Origin: an uncultured Pseudomonadota bacterium
GTDB taxonomy: Bacteria > SAR324 > NAC60-12
Length of the DNA stretch: 7,414 bases
Reading direction: 5' to 3'
Assembly: GCA_913056375.1 (NCBI GenBank)
Contig: CAJXNF010000134.1
Location: forward strand, 1 to 7,414
This document shows positions 1 to 6,354 of the stretch, in pieces; positions within the stretch are counted from its first letter, which is position 1; every line of letters starts with the position of its first letter. Under the pieces are notes generated by a model. That model had not been told where the DNA came from. It saw only the letters and a list, made by a program, of their open reading frames with translations, and did no database searches. Position numbers and translations under genes: made by a program.

Positions 1-1
1 C

Positions 2-3000
2 CTGACCGAATCCCGTAGCGAATTGCAGACTCCTCGCCTCTCTCCCTGTGGTCGCTGGCTTGCCCTAGTCGCTGCAGAAGAAGGTGAGCAGGAGGTCTAC
101 TGCCTACCTGCTGAGGGTGGTCCCTTGCGACGGCTGACCTACGTGGGGCACGTGCTGCACATCGATGGTTGGAGCGCTGACGGTACCTCCATCCGTTTCT
201 GTGGAGCACATCGCTCAATTCATGGCAACGCAGACGCCCAACTTTACGAAGTTTCCCTGGAAGGAGGCCCAATCCATTCAGTCGATCTTGGTCCGGCTCG
301 AACTCTTTCGACAGAACCTGCTGGATTAGGACGAGTGTTGGGCCGCAATACCGTCCAGAACTCTCGCTGGAAGCGCTACCGGGGAGGTTGTCATGGAGAG
401 ATCTGGGTCGATGCCAGTGGGGAAGGAACCTTCGAGCGCATCCTCGGTGATCATCCGGGCAATCCAGTCGCCCCAATCTGGTGGCAGGGTCGGATCTATT
501 TTCTCTCCGATGTCGATCGAACCGGCAACCTCTGGTCATGTCAGCCAGATGGCAGTGATCTGCGCCAAGAGACCAAGGAAACTGGATTCTATGTACGCCA
601 GCCTGCTTTTGGCGAGTCCCAGGTGATTTACCACCGGGCAGGGAGTCTATGTCGCTGGGAATCCGGACAGGAGACTGGTGAGGTACTGCCGATCACTCTG
701 CCGTCCCCACAGTTTCATGTGCAGCGCAAATTCGTCTATGGTTCTGAGGAGTGGGAGGACTTCGCTCTGCATCCCAAGGGACACTCGGTTGCTCTATCGG
801 TGCGTGGCAGGTTGGCCTCAATGCCACTCTGGGAACTCGCAGTGCAACAGCATGGCAAGCGACAGGGAGCCCGCTATCGACTGCCAACGTATCTCGCAGA
901 TGGGCGACTGGTGACGATTGCCGATGAACAAAACTCCCAGGAGGAACTGCTGCTCTTTGCCGAAGAGGCCTCGGTGTCGCCTTTGGAGCGGATCGAATTG
1001 CCCGAAGGCCGTGTTCAGTCCATGGTTGCTTCTCCGACTCAGCCCGCCTTGTTGCTGACTACCAGTCGTCTGGAGCTGTGGTCTCTGAATCTGGAGAAGG
1101 GAACCCTGACACTGCTGGATGCTTCTGACCTGCGTGAAATTGAGGATGTTGTCTTCTCACCAGACGGTAATTGGGTTGCTTACAGCAAACACCTGAACAC
1201 CGAGCAATCCGCTATTTTCCTCTGCTCCGTCGAGCAGCCCGAACCAAGGCAGGTGACCGAACCGGTACGCTATGACTTTGGTCCCGCCTTTGATCCGGAA
1301 GGGCAGTGGCTCTATTTCCTCTCCTCACGCACTTACCAACCGATCTGGGACACTGTGCAAATTGGGGCGAGCTTTGCCCGTAGCATGAAGCCCTACCTGA
1401 TTGCTCTGCGCAATGACCTGCGTTCCCCTTTCCTGGAACAACCTGCGCCTCCTGGAGAAAAAGAAGAAGAGGAACCCGAAGAGCGAGAAGAGGAAAACAG
1501 CGAGAAGAGCACTGAAAAGAAAGAAGACAGGAAGAAGAAGGAAGAACCGGTCCCACTACGTATCGACTGGGAGGGTTTGTCCCAGCGAATCATTGAGTTT
1601 CCGGTGAATGAGGGCATCTATGGACAGGTTTTTGGTTTACGCAAGCGAGTGCTTTTCAGTGAGTTTCCACTGAGTAGTGGCAGTGAGGAGGAAAAGCCAG
1701 GCAAGCGCAAACCAGAGGGGCTGCTCTGGGCCTATGACTTCGAAAAGCAGGAGAAAGAGCTGTTGCTGCAGGGGTTGGACTACCTGGAAGTGACACCTTC
1801 CGCTCGCACGATGGCCTATGCCAGTGAAGAGGGCCTGCGCGTGCTGGAAGCTGGAGCCAATGTGAGTGAGGACGATGGTTCTCCTGAAGAACCTTCCCGC
1901 AAGACCGGCTGGCTGGATCTGGATCGGTTGCGCTTTGCCGTAGAGTTGCGTCCGGAGTGGGAGCAGATGTTTCATGAAGCCTGGCGCCTACAGCGAGAGT
2001 TCTTCTGGGATGAAGAGATGTCTGGAGTCCGTTGGCAGGAAGTGGCAGAACAATATCGTCCGCTGTTGGACCGAGTAGCGTCACGGGCTGAATTGTCGGA
2101 TTTGATCTGGGAGATGCAGGGCGAACTGGGCACTTCGCATGCCTACGAATATGGAGGAGATTATCCCCCCAAGCGACGTTATCAACTCGGACGACTCGGT
2201 GTTGATCTGGAGTGGGATGTGGCTGCCAAGCGTTACGTGATTCAACGACTCTATGCGGGTGATCCCTGGCGTTCGAAGATTCGTTCGCCACTCTGTGAAC
2301 CAGGACTCAATGTGCGAGAGGGTGATTATCTCTGTGCCATTGGTGGCGTTCCCCTTGATGAGCAGACCAGCCCCGGAGAGTTGTTGCTACACCAGGCTGA
2401 ACAAATGGTTCCGCTGACTTTGCAGCATCCAGAGAAAGACGAAAAACCTCGCATCATTACGGTGCGTACCCTGCGTAGTGAACGAGCCGCTCGCTATCGT
2501 GATTGGGTGGAAGGGAATCGTCACTTTGTAGCCGAGCAGACCGCAGGACGAGTGGGGTACCTGCACATCCCAGATATGTCGACACAGGGTCTCGCGGAGT
2601 TCCACCGAGGATTTCTGGCCCAGGTTCACCTCGCAGGATTGATCCTCGATGTGCGTTACAACGCAGGTGGGATGGTCTCTCCGCTGATACTAGAGAAGCT
2701 GGCTCATCGGCATTTGGGTTATGATGTGCGCCGCTGGGGTGCTCCGGAGTCGTATCCGTACCATACGCTGCGTGGACACCTGTTGGCGCTGACGAACCAG
2801 TTTGCTGGGTCGGATGGAGACATGTTCAGCTATAGCTTCCGTGAGTTGAAAATGGGACCACTGCTCGGCAAACGGACCTGGGGTGGAGTGATCGGCATCG
2901 ACTCCCGCTATCAGCTTGTCGATGGCACGACGACAACCCAGCCTCAGTACTCAATCTGGTTTCACAAGGCAGGTTGGAATGTCGAAAACCAGGGAGTGAC

Positions 3001-3148
3001 ACCGGATGAGGAGATCGAAGACGCTCCCCATGATTATGCTGCAGGACGCGATGCTCAGTTGGAACGCTCCATCCAACGAATGCTACAGCTGCTGGAAGAG
3101 CAACCGATTGAGCCCGTGAGCTTCACAGCTCGACCCCGACTGGGTTGA
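2..3148 (+). CDS. Tricorn-type protease, S41 family (5' end off window)
   Basis: Tricorn is a large oligomeric serine protease that trims oligopeptides, in archaea downstream of the proteasome. The frame is open from the left edge. The TTG at 23 is not a credible start, because the homology already lies inside the first beta-propeller. Numbering from the codon at 23: two propellers with WD40-like repeats (about 1-270 and 280-625, e.g. FSPDGNWVAYS), a highly charged Glu/Lys linker (about 478-512), a C1 domain (630-715), a PDZ-like domain (720-805) and the C2 catalytic core (815-1010). Catalytic residues are visible: Ser705-His706 in GTSHAYE, Ser930-Asp931 in FAGSDGDMFSY and Glu988 in NVENQGVTPD. 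These sit 35-40 positions before archaeal tricorn H746, S965, D966 and E1023, so only about 35-40 residues are missing. I cannot tell whether it is cytoplasmic or exported, because the N-terminus is absent. The gene ends in TGA and is followed by a gap before the next peptidase. Confidence 0.93.
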   Translation: MTESRSELQTPRLSPCGRWLALVAAEEGEQEVYCLPAEGGPLRRLTYVGHVLHIDGWSADGTSIRFCGAHRSIHGNADAQLYEVSLEGGPIHSVDLGPARTLSTEPAGLGRVLGRNTVQNSRWKRYRGGCHGEIWVDASGEGTFERILGDHPGNPVAPIWWQGRIYFLSDVDRTGNLWSCQPDGSDLRQETKETGFYVRQPAFGESQVIYHRAGSLCRWESGQETGEVLPITLPSPQFHVQRKFVYGSEEWEDFALHPKGHSVALSVRGRLASMPLWELAVQQHGKRQGARYRLPTYLADGRLVTIADEQNSQEELLLFAEEASVSPLERIELPEGRVQSMVASPTQPALLLTTSRLELWSLNLEKGTLTLLDASDLREIEDVVFSPDGNWVAYSKHLNTEQSAIFLCSVEQPEPRQVTEPVRYDFGPAFDPEGQWLYFLSSRTYQPIWDTVQIGASFARSMKPYLIALRNDLRSPFLEQPAPPGEKEEEEPEEREEENSEKSTEKKEDRKKKEEPVPLRIDWEGLSQRIIEFPVNEGIYGQVFGLRKRVLFSEFPLSSGSEEEKPGKRKPEGLLWAYDFEKQEKELLLQGLDYLEVTPSARTMAYASEEGLRVLEAGANVSEDDGSPEEPSRKTGWLDLDRLRFAVELRPEWEQMFHEAWRLQREFFWDEEMSGVRWQEVAEQYRPLLDRVASRAELSDLIWEMQGELGTSHAYEYGGDYPPKRRYQLGRLGVDLEWDVAAKRYVIQRLYAGDPWRSKIRSPLCEPGLNVREGDYLCAIGGVPLDEQTSPGELLLHQAEQMVPLTLQHPEKDEKPRIITVRTLRSERAARYRDWVEGNRHFVAEQTAGRVGYLHIPDMSTQGLAEFHRGFLAQVHLAGLILDVRYNAGGMVSPLILEKLAHRHLGYDVRRWGAPESYPYHTLRGHLLALTNQFAGSDGDMFSYSFRELKMGPLLGKRTWGGVIGIDSRYQLVDGTTTTQPQYSIWFHKAGWNVENQGVTPDEEIEDAPHDYAAGRDAQLERSIQRMLQLLEEQPIEPVSFTARPRLG

Positions 3149-3256
3149 TCGGTTTTGCTTCTTATCTGGGTAATAGATGTTCGATCAAATGGATGAGAGG
3201 CAGTCATTTGGGTATGCTATCAAACAAGGTTTGGGCGTTCAGTTTGAAGCTTAGTA

Positions 3257-3272
3257 TGGTACAATTGGTACA
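3257..3272 (+). promoter_or_regulatory. Extended -10 promoter candidate before the secreted peptidase
   Basis: The sequence TGGTACAAT (3257-3265) fits an extended -10 element (TG, one base, then TACAAT, 5 of 6 to consensus). The best -35, TTCAGT at 3238-3243 with a 16-base spacer, is poor, which is common for extended -10 promoters. TGGTACA is repeated directly at 3266-3272, 9 bases further on. Transcription would begin near 3272, leaving almost no leader before the ATG at 3278 but about 65 bases before the ATG at 3338. This favours the downstream start of the peptidase gene. The call is by eye only. Confidence 0.4.
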
Positions 3273-3327
3273 CTGAGATGGAAAAGATAAGGCAATATAA
3301 CGAAAAGCAAAGATTTCACGATAAGCT

Positions 3328-3332
3328 GGAGA
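3328..3332 (+). promoter_or_regulatory. Ribosome binding site selecting the Met at 3338
   Basis: GGAGA with a 5-base spacer to the ATG at 3338. The ATG at 3278 is preceded by CACTGAG, with no Shine-Dalgarno match at the usual distance. This site decides the start of the secreted peptidase. Confidence 0.6.
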
Positions 3333-3337
3333 AACTG

Positions 3338-4423
3338 ATGCAACTCACTACAAAGCTACAAACCGTTTTGGTACTAGGGATACTTCTGTTGCTGAACCCG
3401 ATTCAGCAGGGATTAGCTGCAACTCCAGCAGAGGTCTATCGGAAGGCAGTCCCAGCTGTGGTGCTGCTGGTCAGCATGGAACCGAACTCGAAGACTCGCT
3501 CCAAGGGCACAGGTTCGATGATCACTAATCGACATGTGCTGACTAACGCTCACGTGGTTCTCGGAGACAGTGGACGCCCGATGGACAAGACGCTGGTTTT
3601 TTACAGCTTTGAGAATCCCAATGACGGAATTGAGCAGAATTTCCGCAAGGGACGTCAAGCGAGAGTGAGCCATTATTCGGAGAAACTGGACCTGGCCCTG
3701 CTGGAGGTTGAAGATCCACCCAAGGTGACACCACTTGGCTTGGGACCTGCGGATAGTGTGCAGATTGGGGATCCGGTACTGGCGATTGGGCATCCGGAAA
3801 ATGGAGGGCTCTGGTCGCTTACCTCCGGACGCATCGGGGCAAGAATTCGGAATGCGGAAGGAGTCCGTGGCAATCACACCTTCCAGACTGAGGCGAGTTT
3901 GAATCGTGGAAATTCCGGAGGGCCACTGCTCAATGAGGACGGACAGATGATTGGAGTGAACACCAGTATTGCCCGCAAGGCCTCGGATGGTCTGGCGATC
4001 ACGGGGATCAACTTCGCGGTACAGAGTGATGTGGCGCGTGAGTGGTTGCAGTCTGTGGGACTCCGTTTACCCAAGGTCACGGCAGTGGCTGCGAACCGAC
4101 CCACTCCGACACCAACTCCAGAAAAGCCGGTAGCAACTGCCCCAGAGACGAAGCCAGCTACCACAACTGCCGAGGCAACCAAGCCTGCAGCTACCGCAGC
4201 CGCAACAAAACCCACCCAGCCAACTCCACCTGCCCAAGAGACACCGGCTCCAGTCGTCGTCTCCACACCACCCAAAGCCAAGCAGGAGCCACAACTGCTG
4301 ACGAAGCCTCGTCCTTTCCGGGATGACCAATTGTTTGATCACATCTCGAACCAGACCTACGCAGAGTTCAGCCAGCAACTGGAAGCCGAGTTTGAAGCCT
4401 TCCAGAAGCAGCAGGGTCAGTAG
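3338..4423 (+). CDS. Secreted trypsin-like (S1C/HtrA-type) serine peptidase without PDZ domain
   Basis: This is a serine endopeptidase predicted to act outside the cytoplasm. I chose the ATG at 3338 (361 residues) over the in-frame ATG at 3278 (381 residues). GGAGA at 3328-3332 lies five bases before it, and the protein then opens with a proper signal peptide: Lys6, a hydrophobic core (about residues 9-20) and a likely cut after GLA at residues 25-27. The longer start would add a charged 20-residue leader and has no good ribosome site. The catalytic triad from Met1 is His72 (LTNAHVV), Asp118 (KLDLALLEV) and Ser193 (RGNSGGPLL). The chymotrypsin-like fold ends near residue 245. No PDZ domain follows, unlike DegP or DegS. 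Instead there is a Pro/Thr/Ala/Lys-rich linker (about 254-325, with ATKP-like repeats) and a final Glu/Gln-rich, probably helical segment (330-361). The linker may span or bind the cell envelope; that is inference. The gene stops with TAG and overlaps the 3' end of the convergent PIN reading frame. Confidence 0.88.
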   Translation: MQLTTKLQTVLVLGILLLLNPIQQGLAATPAEVYRKAVPAVVLLVSMEPNSKTRSKGTGSMITNRHVLTNAHVVLGDSGRPMDKTLVFYSFENPNDGIEQNFRKGRQARVSHYSEKLDLALLEVEDPPKVTPLGLGPADSVQIGDPVLAIGHPENGGLWSLTSGRIGARIRNAEGVRGNHTFQTEASLNRGNSGGPLLNEDGQMIGVNTSIARKASDGLAITGINFAVQSDVAREWLQSVGLRLPKVTAVAANRPTPTPTPEKPVATAPETKPATTTAEATKPAATAAATKPTQPTPPAQETPAPVVVSTPPKAKQEPQLLTKPRPFRDDQLFDHISNQTYAEFSQQLEAEFEAFQKQQGQ

Positions 4424-4919
4424 TTGTCTGCTTGCTCAGCCAGTTCAACTTTTCAATACAACAGCACAGAGATTCGTTGGGCCTAGGATTGCTGTATGGT
4501 AGGAGCAAGTTTGTAAAGGGATGGTGCTTTTTCCAGCGGTAGGTTTGAAAATCTCTCTCATCGGTAGAAACGATTCTACCGTGGCCCAGGTGTTCAGCCA
4601 GCAAAACTAGAGAGGCGTCAGCAAGATCCATTGGCAGACTCTGATACTGTTCCAACAATTGCTGCAGTCAAGGAAGATGTTCGTCAGTGAGGGAAAAGGT
4701 GGAGAATTTTTTAAGTTGGTGGAGTTGCAGGGTCTGCCAAAGTGACAGCCCTTGCTGTGGGTAGCCACGATTCATCAGCAAATGCATTGATTCTGTAAGA
4801 ACTGGGAAGGTTGTAATCAACGGATCTTCGCAGATTGACAAAAAACTGTAGCAAGCAGAGTGGTATTGATCTCGCCGGTCTAACAGGCCAAACCAAAATC
4901 CAGTGTCCACGATGATCAT
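4368..4919 (-). pseudogene. VapC-like PIN-domain toxin, interrupted by one in-frame TGA
   Basis: PIN-domain toxins are Mg-dependent ribonucleases that cleave tRNA, rRNA or mRNA and are held inactive by a partner antitoxin. The ATG at 4919-4917 overlaps the antitoxin stop (TGATG). The first 83 residues carry Asp5 (MIIVDTGFW) and Glu43 (VLTES). A TGA then occurs at 4670-4668. The same frame continues after it with LQQLLEQYQSLPMDLADASL and carries the other two acids, Asp101 and Asp120 (STDERDF), counting the stop as position 84. Reading through gives about 141 residues to LLLP, the normal VapC length, with no insertion or deletion. A single CGA-to-TGA change at an Arg position is the simplest explanation. 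The open frame then runs on for about 42 unrelated residues and overlaps the peptidase gene to 4368, so the original stop may also be lost. Alternatives are stop readthrough, a sequencing error, or two complementing half proteins; the TTG at 4658 lacks a ribosome site. Confidence 0.8.
4562..4581. repeat. Perfect 8-bp inverted repeat (hairpin) inside the PIN gene
   Basis: CGGTAGAA (4562-4569) and TTCTACCG (4574-4581) are exact reverse complements separated by ACGA. Another CGGTAG at 4537-4542 could pair with the same right arm. No T-run follows on either strand, so this is not a standard intrinsic terminator. It lies about 140 bases past the secreted peptidase and within codons for the PIN motif HGRIVSTDERD. 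Confidence 0.55.
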
Positions 4920-5170
4920 CAGGAGCTATGCTTCTGAGAATAATCCAGCACAGTCTTGTAGTTCGTTGAGAGTTGTTCATCAGTTGCCAGACAACCTACC
5001 AATCCTGCCTTTTCAAAAACTGCTAATAACGAAGAATTCTGACTGTCAACGATGTGTACAGCGGTATGTTTGGGTTGTTGCTGTAAAGCGTCGATGAAAT
5101 TCAACACCGCTCTTGCCTTCTCTTCGGGCAACGAGAGGCTCTTCTGATAAATTGTTTCTGCTAAGGTCAT
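4919..5170 (-). CDS. VapB-like antitoxin partner of the PIN toxin
   Basis: This small antitoxin would bind and neutralise the adjacent PIN ribonuclease and probably repress the operon. I chose the ATG at 5170-5168 (83 residues, opening MTLAETIYQKSLSLPEEKAR). GGTGA at 5180-5176 lies five bases before it and this opening is a common one in the family, whereas the GTG codons at 5182 and 5179 form part of the ribosome site. The N-terminal helices, with LPEEKARAVLNFIDALQ, resemble the DUF2281-type antitoxin start. The C-terminus GLVGCLATDEQLSTNYKTVL resembles the toxin-binding tail found in many antitoxins paired with PIN toxins (pattern G-[FL]-[IV]-G-C, then D-x-x-LS-x-x-Y-K). The middle segment, residues 35-50, is not recognised. 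The stop overlaps the toxin start by one base, so translation is probably coupled. The frame is intact, although the toxin is broken. Confidence 0.8.
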   Translation of the reverse strand: MTLAETIYQKSLSLPEEKARAVLNFIDALQQQPKHTAVHIVDSQNSSLLAVFEKAGLVGCLATDEQLSTNYKTVLDYSQKHSS

Positions 5171-5196
5171 TTTTTTCACCACAAGCGGAAATAACT

Positions 5197-5244
5197 ATTC
5201 CTTTCAGAATGATCTGATGCGTCAAATTTAAGTTGATTTTAAAT
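5197..5244 (-). promoter_or_regulatory. Weak promoter and AT-rich inverted repeat upstream of the antitoxin
   Basis: On the minus strand, TTGACG (5225-5220) is a good -35 match, but at 17-base spacing the -10 is only AGGAAT (5202-5197), 3 of 6 to consensus. ATTTAA (5226-5231) and TTAAAT (5239-5244) form a 6-bp inverted repeat abutting the -35, where an autoregulating toxin-antitoxin complex could bind. The rest of the 122-base gap between the lyase and antitoxin genes shows no clear terminator. Confidence 0.25.
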
Positions 5245-5292
5245 GCCCATCCTACAGCAGAAATGAATGCCAGACTAGATCAATCCGACTAC

Positions 5293-6189
5293 TCATTCTT
5301 TATCCAAAACCCTTCTGGCTAGCTGTACTGTGGCTTGATCGATCATTCGGCCATCGACTGCCACGGCACCCAATCCCTGCTTTTCCGCTACCTGTGCAGC
5401 CTCTAGAACTCTTTGTGCCAGTTCAATCTCCGTGGTTGTGGGAGAAAATACCTGTTGAATCACATCCAGTTGTTCTGGATGAATCGCCCACTTGCCATCA
5501 CAGCCCAAAGCCCGTGCCTTGGTGGCGGACTGTTCCAGTCCAGTGATATCTCGAAAGTTGCCATAGGGCGCATCAATCGCTTGCAGACCTACGGACTTGG
5601 CAGCGGCGACCAGGCGACTCAGGACGTAGTGCCAGCGATGGCCCGAATAAACCGATTCCTCGTTTTCCCCATGACCTGAGAGCGAAACCAACGGACTGCC
5701 GATAGCACGAGAGTAGTCCGCAATTCCAAAGACCAAAGCTTCCAGACGAGAGGAAGTTGCGGCAATTGCCTCTGACTGTACCAAGCCTGTGGGGCTTTCG
5801 ATGCAAGCATGCAAGCGAATAGTCTGCTGAGCCTTGGTGTGTCGTTCGATTCCATCCAGTAAGCGGCTGAAACAAGCCACATCACCTGCATTTTCGACCT
5901 TGGGAATGACCAAGACAGAAACCCGATCCACGGCAGCTTCCAAGATTTCAATCACATCTCGATAGAACCAGGCGGTCTCCAATCCGTTGCAGCGCAGAGC
6001 CAAACGAGGATGGTGTTCTGGTAGGTCCTGCAGGGTATGGATGATTTGCCGACGGGCAGCCTCTTTCTCTGCAAGCGCGACACTGTCTTCCAAGTCAAGC
6101 ATCACCAGGTCGGCAGTACTCTGGAGAGCCTTGGTCTGCATTTTGGCGGAGTGTCCGGGAACCGAAAGAATGGAGCGGAGTCGAGGCAT
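5293..6189 (-). CDS. CoA ester lyase, malyl-CoA lyase-like (CitE/HpcH-HpaI family)
   Basis: Members cleave or form C-C bonds in CoA esters, typically L-malyl-CoA to acetyl-CoA plus glyoxylate or the beta-methyl analogue, in a Mg-dependent TIM barrel. The 298 residues are full length. In order I see LSVPGH (8-13), VMLDLEDSV (29-37), the substrate-binding Arg66 in RCNGLETAWFYRD, IPKVE (95-99), Mg ligands Glu131 (CIESPTGL) and Asp158 (FGIADYSRAIG), AIDAPYG (204-210) and DGKWAIHPEQ (231-240). The C-terminal GRMIDQATV (280-288) matches the lid of Rhodobacter malyl-CoA lyase, whose GRLVDIAS segment supplies a catalytic Asp; here this would be Asp284. It resembles that enzyme more than CitE of citrate lyase, and no citrate lyase alpha or gamma genes are adjacent. 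A malyl-CoA thioesterase role, or a substituted malyl-CoA as substrate, is possible. The start is ATG at 6189 after a strong GGAGG. The gene is divergent from the hydroxylase and could be monocistronic. Confidence 0.88.
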   Translation of the reverse strand: MPRLRSILSVPGHSAKMQTKALQSTADLVMLDLEDSVALAEKEAARRQIIHTLQDLPEHHPRLALRCNGLETAWFYRDVIEILEAAVDRVSVLVIPKVENAGDVACFSRLLDGIERHTKAQQTIRLHACIESPTGLVQSEAIAATSSRLEALVFGIADYSRAIGSPLVSLSGHGENEESVYSGHRWHYVLSRLVAAAKSVGLQAIDAPYGNFRDITGLEQSATKARALGCDGKWAIHPEQLDVIQQVFSPTTTEIELAQRVLEAAQVAEKQGLGAVAVDGRMIDQATVQLARRVLDKE

Positions 6190-6195
6190 ACGTTT

Positions 6196-6200
6196 CCTCC
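6196..6200 (-). promoter_or_regulatory. Strong ribosome binding site of the malyl-CoA lyase-like gene
   Basis: GGAGG reading 6200 to 6196 on the minus strand, six bases before the ATG at 6189-6187. It is the best Shine-Dalgarno match in the window and fixes the start. Confidence 0.8.
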
Positions 6201-6201
6201 A

Positions 6202-6238
6202 AATCAGGTCGAATCTGGCTTGAATCTCCTGCGAAATC
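6202..6238. repeat. Four phased AATC/GATT repeats in the lyase leader
   Basis: AATC on the + strand (GATT on the coding strand of the lyase) occurs at 6202, 6212, 6223 and 6235, with steps of 10, 11 and 12 bases. The outer two copies are AAATCAG and the inner two GAATCT. They lie just upstream of the GGAGG. This could be a protein or RNA-binding pattern, or chance. Confidence 0.35.
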
Positions 6239-6282
6239 AGCGCATAGACTTCGGCAGTGTGTTTTGTATCCGAGGGTTACAG

Positions 6283-6327
6283 CACGGACTTCTCACGGGA
6301 ACTTCCCGCTCCACGGAGAATTCACGG
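6283..6327. promoter_or_regulatory. Putative operator: palindrome flanked by phased CACGG repeats
   Basis: CACGG occurs at 6283, 6294, 6312 and 6323. The spacing is 11, 18 and 11 bases, so two pairs each have one-helical-turn spacing. Between the pairs lies CGGGAACTTCCCG (6296-6308), an exact palindrome with 6-base arms around one centre base. The element sits in the 165 bases between two divergent starts (6189 and 6355), where one regulator could control both genes. Tandem 11-base repeats are typical of OmpR/PhoB-type response regulator sites, but no regulator gene is in the window. I see no convincing sigma-70 promoter for either gene here. Confidence 0.45.
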
Positions 6328-6354
6328 CTAGCGTGTATTTTCCAGAGAGTGCGA

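Noticed and set aside
1656..2291. Long minus-strand frame of 211 codons opposite the tricorn C1/PDZ region
   Set aside because: It is rich in Arg, Pro, His and Ser with no recognisable domain, and it lies opposite strongly conserved catalytic sequence; a codon-bias shadow.
3126..3165. Intrinsic terminator after the tricorn gene (ACCC/GGGT or CCGA/TCGG stems followed by TTTTGCTTCTT)
   Set aside because: The stems are only 4 bp and compete with each other, and the T-run is interrupted; too weak to annotate.
3278..3337. Upstream ATG of the secreted peptidase
   Set aside because: It has no Shine-Dalgarno, sits at the predicted transcription start, and would put 20 charged residues before an otherwise normal signal peptide.
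3874..4281. Minus-strand frame of 135 codons encoding a Gly/Val/Ala-rich, membrane-like protein
   Set aside because: It is the antisense of the Pro/Thr/Ala-rich linker codons of the secreted peptidase; low complexity, no ribosome site.
4668..4670. TGA as selenocysteine or as a reassigned sense codon
   Set aside because: The position is not a Cys in the family, no SECIS-like hairpin directly follows, and the tricorn, antitoxin, lyase, hydroxylase and PLP enzyme genes all use TGA as their stop.
6037..6354. N-terminal extension of the hydroxylase frame
   Set aside because: It lies opposite the lyase gene and the divergent promoter region, and the SM-20 homology begins only after 6355.
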